64,000 nt of DNA from Mesorhizobium sp. Root102. Its GTDB lineage: Bacteria; Pseudomonadota; Alphaproteobacteria; Rhizobiales; Rhizobiaceae. The translations under genes were made by a program, and so were the position numbers. Every line of letters begins with the position of its first letter. The stretch's first letter is position 1. Positions 17,661-28,429 of the stretch are shown piece by piece. The stretch spans positions 1 to 64,000 of the forward strand of contig NZ_LMCP01000013.1 in the NCBI RefSeq assembly GCF_001425625.1. Reading direction: 5' to 3'. Under the pieces are notes generated by a model that saw only the letters and a program-made list of their open reading frames with translations, was not told the origin of the DNA and did not search any database.

Positions 17661-18923
17661 ATGAGGCGTGTCGTCGTCACGGGCCTTGGGTTGCTGTCGC
17701 CGTTCGGCATGGGCTTTGAGCACAGCTGGAAGGAACTTCTGACTGGCCGCAGCGCTGCCAAGCGCATCACCGAGTTCGAGGTGGAGGATCTTGCTTGCAA
17801 GATCGCCCACGTCATTCCGCGTGGCGACGGCAGCAATGCCACCTTCAATCCCGAGGCCGTGCTCGAGCCGAAGGAATTGCGCAAGATCGGCGACTTCATC
17901 CTGTACGGGATTGCCGCCGCCGACGAGGCGCTGAAGGATTCCGGCTGGGAACCCAAGACTCATGAAGAGCAATGCGCTACCGGCGTCCTGATCGGCTCCG
18001 GTATTGGCGGCATCGAGGGGATCGCCGAGAACGCGATGATCCTCAAGGAACGCGGCCCGCGCCGCATCAGCCCTTTCTTCATCCCGGGCCAGATCATCAA
18101 TCTCGTCTCCGGGCAGGTTTCGATCCGGCACGGGCTGAAAGGCCCGAACCATGCCGTGGTCACGGCCTGTTCGACTGGCGCGCACGCCATTGGCGATGCG
18201 GCCCGGTTGATCATGTGGGGCGATGCCGACGTGATGGTCGCCGGTGGCGCCGAAGCGCCCGTGACGCGGCTGTCGATCGCCGGCTTCGCAGCGTGCCGGG
18301 CGCTGTCGACAGAGCGCAATGATTCACCGCAAACGGCGTCGCGTCCCTATGATCGCGACCGTGACGGCTTCGTCATGGGCGAGGGCGCCGGCGTTGTCGT
18401 GCTCGAGGAGCTCGAGCATGCCAAGGCGCGCGGCGCCAAGATCTATGCCGAGGTGACGGGTTATGGTCTCACTGGCGACGCGCATCACATCACGGCGCCC
18501 GCCGAGGATGGCGATGGTGCCTTCCGCTGCATGACGGCGGCGCTGAACCGGGCCAAGCTGACACCCGCCGATGTTGACTACATCAACGCCCACGGCACCT
18601 CGACCATGGCCGACACGATTGAGCTCGGCGCTGTCGAGCGGCTTGTCGGCAATGCCGCGTCGAAGATTTCGATGTCGTCGACCAAGTCGTCGATCGGGCA
18701 CCTGCTTGGGGCGGCCGGTGCCGCCGAAGCGATCTTTTCGATCCTTGCCATCAGAGACAATGTCGCGCCGCCGACCATCAACCTCGACAACCCGGAGCGC
18801 GAAACCGCGATCGACCTGGTGCCGAACAAGCCGCGTGCCCGACAGATCGACGTGGCGCTGTCCAATTCCTTCGGCTTTGGTGGTACCAACGCGTCGCTGG
18901 TCTTCCAGCGCTACAATGGCTGA
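17661..18923 (+). CDS. fabF: 3-oxoacyl-ACP synthase II FabF
   Basis: 420 residues. The catalytic cysteine is Cys170 in VVTACSTGAHA; the two histidines are in NAHGTSTMADTIE (about 310) and IGHLLGAAGAAE (about 347). It condenses malonyl-ACP with acyl-ACP in elongation. It begins 34 bases after acpP, with GGGGAGGA upstream of the start. Confidence 0.97.
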   Translation: MRRVVVTGLGLLSPFGMGFEHSWKELLTGRSAAKRITEFEVEDLACKIAHVIPRGDGSNATFNPEAVLEPKELRKIGDFILYGIAAADEALKDSGWEPKTHEEQCATGVLIGSGIGGIEGIAENAMILKERGPRRISPFFIPGQIINLVSGQVSIRHGLKGPNHAVVTACSTGAHAIGDAARLIMWGDADVMVAGGAEAPVTRLSIAGFAACRALSTERNDSPQTASRPYDRDRDGFVMGEGAGVVVLEELEHAKARGAKIYAEVTGYGLTGDAHHITAPAEDGDGAFRCMTAALNRAKLTPADVDYINAHGTSTMADTIELGAVERLVGNAASKISMSSTKSSIGHLLGAAGAAEAIFSILAIRDNVAPPTINLDNPERETAIDLVPNKPRARQIDVALSNSFGFGGTNASLVFQRYNG

Positions 18924-19025
18924 TCGCCCGGCTATCGGGCGACGCTTTGGCGTGCCGTCAATTTTGCCATATTCGCCCCTACTCTGCCGCTGGGGATTCG
19001 TTGGGCGATCAAACGGTAGGGCGAA

Positions 19026-20276
19026 ATGAACACAAATCCGGCAGGCAACGGAGAATTCGGGCAACGGCCGGCGACATCCGGACCGATCGTGCCGAAAACG
19101 GCCAGCGAGGCGTTGCGGCCGGAGGCCGGAACGCCGCCGCCGAAGCGCTCGCGTGCTTCACGCAGCCAGGTCGTCGTGTTCATGAACTTCGTCATCTCTT
19201 CGGTGATGCTGATGGTTCTGGCCGCCGGCGTCGCGGTCTATTTCGGCAAGCAGGAATTCACCGAGCCCGGCCCCTCGGCCAATGGCGACACCTTCCTGGT
19301 CAAGCCGAACACCGGCGTCCAGGATATCGCCGACCAGCTCGAACGCCGAGGACTGATCAGCGATGCCCGGATATTCCGCCTTGGCGTGCGGGCCTTCGGC
19401 AATGATTCCGCGCTGAAGGCCGGCGAGTACGAGATCAAGCCCAGGGCTTCCATGCGCGACATCATGGAGCTTTTGAAGAGCGGCAAGTCGGTGATGTATT
19501 CGCTGACCATTCCAGAGGGGCTGACGGTCGAGCAGGCGCTGCAGCGCATCGCCGACGAGACTGCCTTGAGCGGCGATATGCCGGCGACCACGCCGCCGGA
19601 GGGCAGCCTCGCCACAGACACACTGCGTTTCACGCGCGGCGCGACGCGCCAGCAGATGGTCGACAAGCTGCTGGCGGATCAAAAGAAGCTGGTTGACGAT
19701 GTCTGGCAGCGGCGCGCGCCGGACCTGCCGCTGGCAAACATCGAAGAGTTCGTTACGCTGGCTTCGATCGTCGAGAAGGAAACGGGCAAGGGTGACGAGC
19801 GCTCACGGGTGGCCGCCGTCTTCCTGAACCGGCTTGCCAAGGGCATGCGCCTGCAATCCGATCCAACGATCATCTACGGGCTGTTCGGCGGCAAGGGCAA
19901 GCCGGCGGACCGGCCGATCTATCAGTCGGACATCCAGAAGCAGACGCCCTACAACACCTATGTGATCAACGGTTTGCCACCGACGCCGATCGCCAATCCG
20001 GGCCGTGCAGCGCTGGAGGCGGTGGCCAATCCGTCGAAGACCGACGACCTCTATTTCGTTGCCGATGGCACCGGCGGGCACGTCTTTGCCGCGACGTTGG
20101 ACGAGCACAACGAGAATGTCGCCCGCTATCGCGCCTTGCAGAAGAAGCAGGCGGATGAGGCCGCCAAGGCCGCCAACACCACTGGCGCCGACGACAGCAA
20201 TGCCGACAAGCCGGCTGACAGCGCGCCGGCTGAGGGTGGCGACGACAGCGGCGGTGATGCGGGCGCTGCCCAGTAG
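19026..20276 (+). CDS. mltG: Endolytic murein transglycosylase MltG
   Basis: 416 residues. A cytoplasmic N-terminal tail of about 50 residues is followed by one transmembrane helix (FVISSVMLMVLAAGVAVYF), a LysM-like region (LVKPNTGVQDIADQLERRG) and the YceG catalytic domain. The catalytic Glu is in TLASIVEKETG, and LQSDPTIIYGL and TPYNTY...LPPTPIANPG are family motifs. It cleaves nascent peptidoglycan and so sets strand length. The last 45 residues are a disordered Ala/Asp-rich tail. The fabF-mltG order is common in alphaproteobacteria. Confidence 0.96.
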   Translation: MNTNPAGNGEFGQRPATSGPIVPKTASEALRPEAGTPPPKRSRASRSQVVVFMNFVISSVMLMVLAAGVAVYFGKQEFTEPGPSANGDTFLVKPNTGVQDIADQLERRGLISDARIFRLGVRAFGNDSALKAGEYEIKPRASMRDIMELLKSGKSVMYSLTIPEGLTVEQALQRIADETALSGDMPATTPPEGSLATDTLRFTRGATRQQMVDKLLADQKKLVDDVWQRRAPDLPLANIEEFVTLASIVEKETGKGDERSRVAAVFLNRLAKGMRLQSDPTIIYGLFGGKGKPADRPIYQSDIQKQTPYNTYVINGLPPTPIANPGRAALEAVANPSKTDDLYFVADGTGGHVFAATLDEHNENVARYRALQKKQADEAAKAANTTGADDSNADKPADSAPAEGGDDSGGDAGAAQ

Positions 20277-20435
20277 AATAAAGAAGGGGCATTGCTCACC
20301 AGGCGATGCCCTGACATTTGGAAGAGCGCCGCGCGTCCGATTTCGACGCGCCTGCGGCGCAGTCATTTTCAAGCCGCACTTGCTCCTCTCCGGAAAGCCG
20401 GTTTCGGGGTGGTGCACCAGGGATGTGTGGGCGAT

Positions 20436-21326
20436 ATGAATTTGCAGAGCATGACCGGTTTTGCACGTGCCGTCGCCGAGCATGAGGGCACCTCGATCGC
20501 CTGGGAGGTCAAGTCCGTCAACGGCAAGAGCGTCGAGGTACGGTTGCGACTGCCGCAAGGCTTCGAGCGGCTGGAACCAGCCGTCCGGCAGTTGCTTCAG
20601 AAGCGTTTTGCGCGCGGCAATTTCCAGGCGACGCTGACCATCGGCCGCGCCGCCGGCGCGCAGGCGCAGCCGGTCGTCAACGAAGCCTTCCTGAAGGACC
20701 TGGCCGGGCTCGCCAAGCGGCTGCAGGAGCAATTCGGCGCTGCCCCCGCGACATCAGACGGATTGCTGTCGCTGCGCGGCGTGCTCGACATTCCCGAAAC
20801 TGTCGAAACCGAAGAGGCGAGGGCCGCGCTCGATGCCGCGATCATGGCCGCGCTCGAGGTGGCCTTGAAAGGGCTCGAACAGGCACGACAAAGCGAAGGC
20901 AACGCGCTGGCTTTGCTGTTGTCGGGGCATATCGACACAATCGAGGTGCTGACGCTGCGGGCAGAAGTGGATCCGTCACGCGAGACGGTGGCGATCCGCG
21001 AGCGCATCGCCGAGCAGGTCAGGCTGCTGATGGACGCTTCCGCCAATCTGGACGCGACCCGGCTGCACATGGAGGCGGCGTTCCTGGCCACCAAAGCCGA
21101 TATTCGCGAAGAGATCGACCGGCTGAAAACGCATGTCGCATCCGGTCGGGCACTGCTGGAGGGCGGCGGCGCCGTTGGCCGCAAGCTCGATTTTCTGGCA
21201 CAGGAATTTAACCGCGAATCGAATACGCTGTGTTCGAAGTCGAATGCCGCCGCCGTCACCGCGATCGGGCTGGAACTGAAGGCGGTGGTCGACCAGTTTC
21301 GTGAACAGATCCAGAATCTGGAGTAG
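20436..21326 (+). CDS. YicC family protein (putative endoribonuclease)
   Basis: 296 residues from ATG 20436. The N-terminus MNLQSMTGFARA and VKSVNGKSVEVRLRLPQGFE are the YicC_N signature. The C-terminal DUF1732 region contains REEIDRLKTHVA...LDFLAQEFNRESNTLCSK, the most conserved part of the family. YicC of E. coli has been reported as an RNase. It is followed three bases later by gmk, a standard pairing. Confidence 0.93.
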   Translation: MNLQSMTGFARAVAEHEGTSIAWEVKSVNGKSVEVRLRLPQGFERLEPAVRQLLQKRFARGNFQATLTIGRAAGAQAQPVVNEAFLKDLAGLAKRLQEQFGAAPATSDGLLSLRGVLDIPETVETEEARAALDAAIMAALEVALKGLEQARQSEGNALALLLSGHIDTIEVLTLRAEVDPSRETVAIRERIAEQVRLLMDASANLDATRLHMEAAFLATKADIREEIDRLKTHVASGRALLEGGGAVGRKLDFLAQEFNRESNTLCSKSNAAAVTAIGLELKAVVDQFREQIQNLE

Positions 21327-21329
21327 CCG

Positions 21330-21986
21330 ATGGTTGCCAAGGATTTGGGTTCCCGCATTCGCCGCCGGGGCCTGATGCTCGTCCTGTCGTCGCCATCCGG
21401 CGCCGGCAAGTCGACGATCGCGCGCAATCTTCTGGAAAGCGATTCCAGCCTCGAACTGTCGGTCTCGGTCACCACCAGACCGCGCCGAGGCAGCGAGATC
21501 GAGGGCGTCCACTACCATTTTCGGACGATGCGCGAGTTTGAGCGGCTGCGCGATTCCGACGCGCTGCTGGAATGGGCCGAGGTGCACGGCAATTGCTATG
21601 CGACTCCGCGCGAACCGGCCGAATTGGCGCTGTCTGAAGGGCGCGACATGCTGTTCGACATCGACTGGCAAGGTGCCCAGCAGCTCAAGGAGAAGATGCG
21701 CGCCGACATTGTCTCGATCTTCATCCTGCCGCCATCGATGAAGGAATTGAAGGCGCGGCTGAAGCGCCGCGCCGAGGACCAGGAAGCTGTGATCGAGACC
21801 CGGTTGAAAAACGCCCGCAATGAGATCGAGCACTGGAAGGAATATGATTTCGTCATCGTCAATGACGACCTCGACCGAGCCTTCGCCGAAGTGCGCGGCA
21901 TTGTCGTCGCCGAGCGGCTAAGACGCGACCGCCGGCCCGGCCTGTTCGATTTCGTCTCGGGATTGTTGGACGAGAAGACGGGCTGA
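21330..21986 (+). CDS. gmk: Guanylate kinase
   Basis: 218 residues. The P-loop SPSGAGKST is at 21-29, then [21 protein letters not shown], which binds GMP, and [10 protein letters not shown]. It converts GMP to GDP. The start is tightly spaced after yicC, so the pair should be co-transcribed. Confidence 0.97.
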   Translation: MVAKDLGSRIRRRGLMLVLSSPSGAGKSTIARNLLESDSSLELSVSVTTRPRRGSEIEGVHYHFRTMREFERLRDSDALLEWAEVHGNCYATPREPAELALSEGRDMLFDIDWQGAQQLKEKMRADIVSIFILPPSMKELKARLKRRAEDQEAVIETRLKNARNEIEHWKEYDFVIVNDDLDRAFAEVRGIVVAERLRRDRRPGLFDFVSGLLDEKTG

Positions 21987-21997
21987 GGCCTTTTCCC

Positions 21998-22020
21998 TTC
22001 TCCCACAAACAAGGGGAGAA
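21998..22020. terminator. Weak hairpin between convergent gmk and rsmA
   Basis: TTCTCCC (21998-22004) pairs with GGGAGAA (22014-22020) around an A-rich loop, between two convergent genes. There is no clear U-run, so termination is only suspected. Confidence 0.35.
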
Positions 22021-22037
22021 CGCAGAGACAGCGCTTC

Positions 22038-22877
22038 CTACACCGCATTGGTCAGTCGCACGAATTCCTCGACGCTGAGCGTCTCGGCGCGGCGTGTCGG
22101 ATCGATGCCGGCGCGCTCGAGCAGGGCCTCGCCGCCGAGACTCTTCACGCTCTGTCGCAGCATCTTGCGACGTTGGCCGAAGGCGGCTTCGGTGACGCGA
22201 CCGAGTTTTTTCACCTCGGCGCGCAGAGGAATCAGGCGCGGCACCAGATGCACCACCGAGGAGGTGACCTTTGGCGGCGGCGTGAATGCCTGTGGCGGCA
22301 CGTCGAAGGCGATCCTCGCCTCCGTCCGCCAGCCGGCAAGAACTCCCAGCCGGCCGTAGCTGTCGCTGCCGGCGGGCGCGACGATGCGCTCGGCCACCTC
22401 GCGCTGGAACATCAAAGTCATCGAGCTGTAGAAGGGCGGCCAGTCGCTGACCGTCAACCAGCGCACCAGCAGCTCCGTGCCGATGTTGTAGGGCAGGTTG
22501 GCCACGATCTTTACCGGGCCACCGTTCCCGGTCGCCCGACTGGCAAGTGCCGCGAAATCCGTCTTCAGCGCATCGCCGGAAACAACCTCCAGCCGGCCGG
22601 GATAATGATCGGACAGTTCGGCAAGGGCAGCCAGGCAGCGTTCGTCACGCTCGATGGCAATGACGTGGCGCGCTCCGTTGGAAAGCAAGGCGCGGGTCAG
22701 CCCGCCGGGACCGGGACCGACCTCGATCACGGTTGCATCGGACAAGTCGCCGGCGGTTCGGGCGATCTTGCCGGTGAGGTTGAGGTCGAGCAGGAAATTC
22801 TGGCCGAGCGCCTTCTTCGCCTGCAGGCCATGACGCTCGATCACCTCGCGCAGCGGCGGCAGACCGTCGATGCTCAT
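22038..22877 (-). CDS. rsmA: 16S rRNA dimethyladenosine transferase RsmA (KsgA)
   Basis: 279 residues from ATG 22877; this start gives the family N-terminus with [11 protein letters not shown] at about 21-31. [12 protein letters not shown] (about 50-61) is the SAM site and [13 protein letters not shown] holds the catalytic NLPY. It dimethylates two adjacent adenines near the 3' end of 16S rRNA. It follows pdxA by about 10 bases, the usual surA-pdxA-rsmA order. Confidence 0.97.
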   Translation of the reverse strand: MSIDGLPPLREVIERHGLQAKKALGQNFLLDLNLTGKIARTAGDLSDATVIEVGPGPGGLTRALLSNGARHVIAIERDERCLAALAELSDHYPGRLEVVSGDALKTDFAALASRATGNGGPVKIVANLPYNIGTELLVRWLTVSDWPPFYSSMTLMFQREVAERIVAPAGSDSYGRLGVLAGWRTEARIAFDVPPQAFTPPPKVTSSVVHLVPRLIPLRAEVKKLGRVTEAAFGQRRKMLRQSVKSLGGEALLERAGIDPTRRAETLSVEEFVRLTNAV

Positions 22878-22887
22878 GCCTGCGGTC

Positions 22888-23916
22888 TCATTCGGCAACT
22901 GCCTTCGTGTTTGTGTCGGCCAGCCGCCGGGCAAGCTTCAGCGCCGCCATCAGGCTGTCGGGCCGCGCCACGCCCTTGCCGGCGATGTCGAACGCCGTGC
23001 CGTGGTCGGGTGAGGTGCGGATGAAGGGCAGGCCGAGCGTGACATTGACCGCCTCGTCGAAGGCCAGCGCCTTGGCCGGGATCAGCGCTTGGTCGTGATA
23101 CATGCAGAGGGCCGCGTCGTAGCCGGCCCGTGCCCGGGCGTGGAACAGCGTGTCGGCTGGCAGCGGGCCGAAAGCGTCGATCCCTTCGGCACGCAGGATA
23201 TCGACCGCCGGGCGCACGATCAGCTCGTCCTCGAGTCCCATGGCGCCGCCTTCGCCCGCATGCGGATTGAGCCCGGCAATGGCGAGCCTCGGCCGGGCGA
23301 TGCCGAAGCGGCCGGTGAGGTCGGCGGCGGTGATGCGCGCGGTGGCGACGATCAGTTCGGTGGTCAGTGCCTTCGGCACCTCAGCCAGCGCGATGTGGAT
23401 GGTGACGGGAACGGTGCGCAGGTCGGGGCCTGCCAGCATCATCACCGGCATCGCTTCAACGCCGCTGTGCCGGGCCGCCAGATGCGCCAGATATTCGGTG
23501 TGGCCTGGGAAGCGAAAGCCGGCATCGTAGAGCGGCTTCTTGGCGATGGGGCAGGTGACGACGGCCGAGGCTTCGCCGGCAAGGCAGTCGGCGACGGCGC
23601 GGTCGATGGCTTCGATGGTGGCGGCCGCATTGGCCAGGTCGGGCCGGCCGGGGCTGTCGATGCAGCGGGCAGTCACTGGAACGATCGGCAAGGCGCGGGC
23701 AAAGACTTGCGCCGCTTGCGCTGGTGTCGTTTCGACGATCGGCAGCGAAATGCCGAGGAGGCGCGCCCGCGAGGCGATCAGCGCCGGATCGGCGAGCAGA
23801 TAGAAGGCGGGCACGGCGGCAGCCTCGCGCGCCATGAAGGCTGCGATGGCGATCTCCGGCCCGATGCCGGACGGATCGCCGGCGCTCAACGCAAGCGCAG
23901 CCACGGTGGTGCCCAC
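22888..23916 (-). CDS. pdxA: 4-hydroxythreonine-4-phosphate dehydrogenase PdxA
   Basis: 342 residues beginning at GTG 23916, one base after the surA stop. [14 protein letters not shown] (about 10-23) and [10 protein letters not shown] are family motifs, and HTEYLA carries a metal-binding histidine. It oxidises 4-phosphohydroxy-L-threonine in pyridoxal phosphate synthesis. Tight spacing on both sides places it inside the lpt-surA-pdxA-rsmA operon. Confidence 0.96.
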   Translation of the reverse strand: MGTTVAALALSAGDPSGIGPEIAIAAFMAREAAAVPAFYLLADPALIASRARLLGISLPIVETTPAQAAQVFARALPIVPVTARCIDSPGRPDLANAAATIEAIDRAVADCLAGEASAVVTCPIAKKPLYDAGFRFPGHTEYLAHLAARHSGVEAMPVMMLAGPDLRTVPVTIHIALAEVPKALTTELIVATARITAADLTGRFGIARPRLAIAGLNPHAGEGGAMGLEDELIVRPAVDILRAEGIDAFGPLPADTLFHARARAGYDAALCMYHDQALIPAKALAFDEAVNVTLGLPFIRTSPDHGTAFDIAGKGVARPDSLMAALKLARRLADTNTKAVAE

Positions 23917-23917
23917 G

Positions 23918-24853
23918 TCAGCGCTTGACGATGCGGGCTTTCGCCTTCAGCTCGTCGACATATTTCTTGCTGAGCTCGTCGGCGTTCTTGTCGCCGGAGC
24001 CTTCGTTCTGGAACACCATCTGCGCGACCTTGTCGTCGGACACTTCGCGCGATGAGCAGATGCCGATGAATTCGACGCCGCGTTCGGTTTCGCGCGTGAC
24101 GGTGGCGCCGCCGACCTTGGTAGCCTTGATCTGCTCGGCCCAGTCCGGTGGCAGTTGCGGCGCCAGCACCCGGCCCAGATCGCGAACGGTGACGTCGACC
24201 AGGCCCTTGGCGAATTCGCGCGTCGTGTTGCAGCCGTTGAAGCGGGCGCGCATGGCATCGGCCTCGCGCTTGCGCTTGCCCAGCGTCGCGCTGCGTTCGG
24301 CCGCCGGAACCACGAAGATGACCTGCTGCAGCATGTACTCGGTGGCGCTCGGCTTGGATCCGCCTTTTTCGAGCATCTTCCTGACAAGATCCTGTTCGCT
24401 GACGGCACCGGTGCCGTCGCCGGAACGGTAGCGCGCGCTCAACGCCTGGTTCCAGGCCATCTGGGCGCGGATGAATTCCTTGAAGTGGCTCTTGGTGACG
24501 CCCGACTTCTCCATGACGCCGTCGAGCTGGCTGAGCTGCATCTTGTTGCTTGACGCAAAGCGCTGATACGCCGCCTCGACCTGAGCGTCGCTGATGCGGA
24601 TGCCAAGCCGCTTGGCCTCGGCCATGCGCAGCGTCTGGTCGATCATTTCCTGGCCGGCATCACCCTTCTTGCGCTGCAGCTTCAGAAAGGCGGCGCGATG
24701 GGCAATGTCGCCGGTGGTGACCGGAATGTCGTTGACGACGTATTTGATCTCGCTGGCGAAAGCCGGTGGCGTCATCGCGGTGATCGACACGCACGTCGCT
24801 GCCACAAGCAACGCGAAACCTGCTGAAAAGAGGTATTTCCTCATCCTTGGCAT
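23918..24853 (-). CDS. surA: SurA-like periplasmic chaperone
   Basis: 311 residues. The signal peptide runs to about residue 34 (ending TPPAFAS). The mature protein begins [26 protein letters not shown], the SurA N-terminal domain. The central to C-terminal part ([12 protein letters not shown]...) corresponds to a parvulin-like region but lacks the clear PPIase signature of E. coli SurA. It should escort outer-membrane proteins such as LptD, its upstream neighbour. A second ATG nine bases downstream is an alternative start. Confidence 0.88.
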   Translation of the reverse strand: MPRMRKYLFSAGFALLVAATCVSITAMTPPAFASEIKYVVNDIPVTTGDIAHRAAFLKLQRKKGDAGQEMIDQTLRMAEAKRLGIRISDAQVEAAYQRFASSNKMQLSQLDGVMEKSGVTKSHFKEFIRAQMAWNQALSARYRSGDGTGAVSEQDLVRKMLEKGGSKPSATEYMLQQVIFVVPAAERSATLGKRKREADAMRARFNGCNTTREFAKGLVDVTVRDLGRVLAPQLPPDWAEQIKATKVGGATVTRETERGVEFIGICSSREVSDDKVAQMVFQNEGSGDKNADELSKKYVDELKAKARIVKR

Positions 24854-24944
24854 CCCAATTCTATCCCGGTTCCGCCCAATTTCATCTTGTCCAGATGCGC
24901 GAAATCCGTGCCAGCCCTATGCGGCGAAACGATGTCGCCGATTG

Positions 24945-27347
24945 TTACTGGATCGAGTCGATGGCGCTGGTCGACGAGCCGAAATCGCCGAGAGTGCGGA
25001 ACGACAGATTGAAGCCGATGGTCTGCGACACCTCCCTGGTGTTTATGTCGCGCGACTGCGAGTAGGTCATCAAATAGGTGAAGCAGGAATCGTTGTAGGC
25101 GAAGCCGACGCCATCCTTGACCAGCAGGCTCTCCTGCAGGTCGTAGGTTCCGGTGCCGAAGACGCGCCAGTTTTCGGCGAGATGCGTCGATGCACCGAGC
25201 GTGACTTCATGGCGGTCTTCTGTGAAGCCGTATAGTGGCTGGGCCTGGATGAAGGCGTATTTGGCGCTCAGCGACACCGGCAGGCCGGAATAGGCGGCCT
25301 TCACCTCGGCGCGGCGGATCTCAAAGCTCTGTTCGTCGAAACGGCCGCCGACCGAGGCGGCGAAGCCGTTGGGGCTGTTGATGCCAAACAGGCCGACATA
25401 GTCGGACTTGGTCGTGTCGAGGCCGGAATTGGCGCCGACATTGACCAGATCCGGCACGGCGAAGGAGTTCTCGCCGCCGATCTGATAGGATTGGCCGAAA
25501 ATGGCATTGGTGCCCCAGCCATTGTTGTAGGACCCGGAATAGCGGAAGCCGACATTGGCGCGCGAACCGCCTTCGACGCGGTCATAACCGGAGAATTTGT
25601 CGCGTTCGAACAAGGTGGTTGCGTCGAACACCATGCTTTGCGCATCTTCGTTGGGAACGGCCAGACCGCCGACATATTGTTCGTTCGGGCGCATGAAGAC
25701 CTGCGCCATTGGTTCGATAACGTGGCTGGACCCGCTGGCCATGGAAAACAGCACCGGCCAACGCATCTCAAGGCCTGCGGTTGCCATGTAACGAGCAAAC
25801 GACGAGCGCATATCGGCCTGCTCGCCCAAATTCGTTGCCATATCGTTGATGGCGTTGAGTGAAGCCGATGATGCGTTCAGGTAGTCAACGTCACCCTGCA
25901 GCGCAAGCAACGGCGTCAGCACCAGCCCGCCATCGGTGACGAAGCTCCGCTTCCACTCGGCCTCGGCAGTGAGACGGCCCGAGTCGCCTTCGATGCCAGG
26001 GACACGCTGCGTGGGGACGAAGCGTGTCTTATCGAGATCATCACGACGGATGACTCGCGCATTCACATTGAGGGACAACTGGCCGCCGGCCACCGATACG
26101 TCGGGGATATAGGCGTAGTCGAGCGACGGCAGCACCCAGGGCTGTTGTCCGCTTCGCGCGGAGATGTTGTCGTCGGGCGTATCTTCCTGCACTTCGAAGT
26201 GCATGGCGCGCACGTCGAAATAGTTGCGGCCGTTGAGGCCCGTCAGGTAGACCGACGACTGGTGGACGGAAGCATTGTACTTGTCGATGTTGTAGGTGTT
26301 CGAGAAGTTCTTGTCGGTCTGCAGCAGCACATCCCAGCCGAAATCCCAGCGCGGATTGATGGCGAACTGGCCTTGGGTTCCCATCATGCCGCGGAATTTG
26401 TTGGGATCGCCCGCCGCACCCGAATCGACATTGCGACCGGCGGCGTCGATGAAGGCGTCGGGATCGTTCTGCCGAATCCCGGCGATCTTCAAACTGTACT
26501 GGCCATTGTTGAAGCGCTGGCGCCACTCGGCCTCACCGAGGAAGCCCTGCTTGGTGTAGCCGGTGCCGGTGACGGTCAGGTCATAGGTCGGCGACAAGGC
26601 GAAATAATAGGGAATTTTCACGCCGACGCCTAGATCGTCGTTGTAGACGATGCCGGGAATCAGGAAGCCGCTCTTACGCTTCACCGTCGGGTCCGCAATC
26701 TCGAATGCAGGCAGATAGGCGAGCGGGAAACCGAAGAACTCGAAATTCGCATTCTCGAAGCGAACCGTCTTCTTCTCGCCGTTCCAGATGATCTTCTTGG
26801 CCTTGACGCGCCAAGTCGGCGCTTTGTCGGGCTTGTCCTCGCACGGTTCGCAGGCGGTGTAGACGCCATTGTGGAACGTGGTCAGGACGCCGCCCATGCG
26901 CTCGGCGCTTTCGGCGGCGAAATAGGCCTTGTCGATGGTTTCGACGCGCAACGCGTTGACGAAGCCGTCTGCGAAATCATCGGTGATGTCGATATGTTCC
27001 GAATTGATCTTGGTGCCGTCGCTGTTGATGACTTCGACGTTGCCGCTCGCGACCATCCGCTTGGTGTTGCGGTTGTATTCGACCCGCTGGGCAACAAGGC
27101 GATTGCCACCATAATCGATCTGCACGCCACCGACGGCGGTCACCGTCTGGTTGTCGTTGTTGTAGACCAGCGTATCGGCCGCCAGCAGCATCTGCGAGCC
27201 GGACGGAACCGATGTCGCCATGTCGCCGACATCCTGCGCGAACGCCGGCATCGGGACGACGCAGGCAAGCACGCACGCCAAGGCGGTCGCCGCATAGAGG
27301 CGCGCCAAACGGGCCTGCCTGTTGCTGGGCAAAAACGCCTCCCTCAC
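24945..27347 (-). CDS. lptD: LPS-assembly outer-membrane protein LptD
   Basis: 800 residues from GTG at 27347, which overlaps the lptG stop by one base (TAGTG) and has GGAAGA upstream; a longer frame would overlap lptG by 67 bases. A signal peptide ends near PMPAFAQ. The N-terminal OstA/LptA-like jellyroll (LLAADTLVYNNDNQTVTAVG) is followed by a large C-terminal beta-barrel. Cysteines in TACEPCEDKP and DSCFTYL could form the disulphides needed for assembly. It inserts LPS into the outer leaflet together with LptE. Confidence 0.95.
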   Translation of the reverse strand: MREAFLPSNRQARLARLYAATALACVLACVVPMPAFAQDVGDMATSVPSGSQMLLAADTLVYNNDNQTVTAVGGVQIDYGGNRLVAQRVEYNRNTKRMVASGNVEVINSDGTKINSEHIDITDDFADGFVNALRVETIDKAYFAAESAERMGGVLTTFHNGVYTACEPCEDKPDKAPTWRVKAKKIIWNGEKKTVRFENANFEFFGFPLAYLPAFEIADPTVKRKSGFLIPGIVYNDDLGVGVKIPYYFALSPTYDLTVTGTGYTKQGFLGEAEWRQRFNNGQYSLKIAGIRQNDPDAFIDAAGRNVDSGAAGDPNKFRGMMGTQGQFAINPRWDFGWDVLLQTDKNFSNTYNIDKYNASVHQSSVYLTGLNGRNYFDVRAMHFEVQEDTPDDNISARSGQQPWVLPSLDYAYIPDVSVAGGQLSLNVNARVIRRDDLDKTRFVPTQRVPGIEGDSGRLTAEAEWKRSFVTDGGLVLTPLLALQGDVDYLNASSASLNAINDMATNLGEQADMRSSFARYMATAGLEMRWPVLFSMASGSSHVIEPMAQVFMRPNEQYVGGLAVPNEDAQSMVFDATTLFERDKFSGYDRVEGGSRANVGFRYSGSYNNGWGTNAIFGQSYQIGGENSFAVPDLVNVGANSGLDTTKSDYVGLFGINSPNGFAASVGGRFDEQSFEIRRAEVKAAYSGLPVSLSAKYAFIQAQPLYGFTEDRHEVTLGASTHLAENWRVFGTGTYDLQESLLVKDGVGFAYNDSCFTYLMTYSQSRDINTREVSQTIGFNLSFRTLGDFGSSTSAIDSIQ

Positions 27348-28429
27348 TAGCCGTCTTCCTTGTATAGCAGGAAAGTCACCCCGAAGAACATAGCCACTAC
27401 GACTGGCACCCATGCGGCTACGACAGTCGGCACAAATCCCGCCACGCCGAATGCCTTCACCAGCACCGAAACGACATAAAGCAGAAAGCCGGCGACGATG
27501 CCACCCAGAATCATCGTTGCCGATTGCCCCATCCTAGCAAATTGCATTGAAACCGTTGCCGCAATCAGCGTCATGGCGACGAGAAGGAACGGCAACGCCA
27601 CCAGCGAATCAAACTGCATGGCAAAGGCATTTGCCTTGAGGCCGAAGGAGCGGGCAACCTCGATCTTTCCAGGCAGGTCATAGAAAGGGATGGTTTCGGG
27701 GCGCGCCAGTCGCTCTTGCACGAATTCGGGCTTCAGATTGGTCGGCACGCGATCGCTTGCCGATGCCTGGATCGTGCCGTTCTGGAGCGTCTTGACGTTC
27801 TGCAATTCCCAATAGCCGTCGCGCAGGAGGGCGCGCGCAGCGTCCTTGCGCTCGACGATGTTGCCTTGCGGGTCGAGAATGAAAAAGACGACATCGGCCA
27901 TCTCCAGGCCCTGGTTCAGGATGGCTCGCGCACCGATGATGGTGTCCCCCGAACTGGTTTTCTGCCGAATCCAGGGTGCGGCATCGGCCGAAACCGTATT
28001 CGATTTGCCGGAACGCAACTGGGTTTCGATCTGCTCGGACCAGGAGAATGCGTGCGCGGCGAGCGGATTGATGACGCCAACCGACAAGACGCCGAACAGC
28101 AAGGCTCCGATGCAGCATGGCAACAGGAACTGCCAGGCGGAAACGCCGGCGGAACGCGCGATGACCAGTTCGTAGCGCCGGTTAAGCGACACCAGCGTCG
28201 CCATCGCCGAGAACAGACCGACAAACGGCACCGTCTGCAGCATGATCATCGGCATTCGGAGCCCCGAAATGGCCACTGCCGTTCCGTAGGTGAAGCCGGG
28301 CAGGCCGGTGGTGCGGCCGGAGAGTTCGGTGAAATCGATCAGGAACACCAGTGCCAGGAGGCCGATGAAGAACCAGATGGTGATCGTCACATAGCGGAAG
28401 AAGAAATAGCGGCCCAGCGTCCAGCCCAT
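27347..28429 (-). CDS. lptG: LPS export ABC transporter permease LptG
   Basis: 360 residues, YjgP/YjgQ family. Three N-terminal and three C-terminal hydrophobic helices bracket a periplasmic beta-jellyroll domain at about 130-260. It begins MGWTLGRYFFFRYVTITIWFF, typical of LptG. With LptF and LptB it extracts LPS from the inner membrane. Its start codon overlaps the lptF stop by one base (TGATG). Confidence 0.95.
   Translation of the reverse strand: MGWTLGRYFFFRYVTITIWFFIGLLALVFLIDFTELSGRTTGLPGFTYGTAVAISGLRMPMIMLQTVPFVGLFSAMATLVSLNRRYELVIARSAGVSAWQFLLPCCIGALLFGVLSVGVINPLAAHAFSWSEQIETQLRSGKSNTVSADAAPWIRQKTSSGDTIIGARAILNQGLEMADVVFFILDPQGNIVERKDAARALLRDGYWELQNVKTLQNGTIQASASDRVPTNLKPEFVQERLARPETIPFYDLPGKIEVARSFGLKANAFAMQFDSLVALPFLLVAMTLIAATVSMQFARMGQSATMILGGIVAGFLLYVVSVLVKAFGVAGFVPTVVAAWVPVVVAMFFGVTFLLYKEDG

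Noticed and set aside
27348..27413. Longer LptD start overlapping lptG by 67 bases
   Set aside because: GTG at 27347 has a ribosome binding site, a minimal overlap with the lptG stop, and gives a normal signal peptide.
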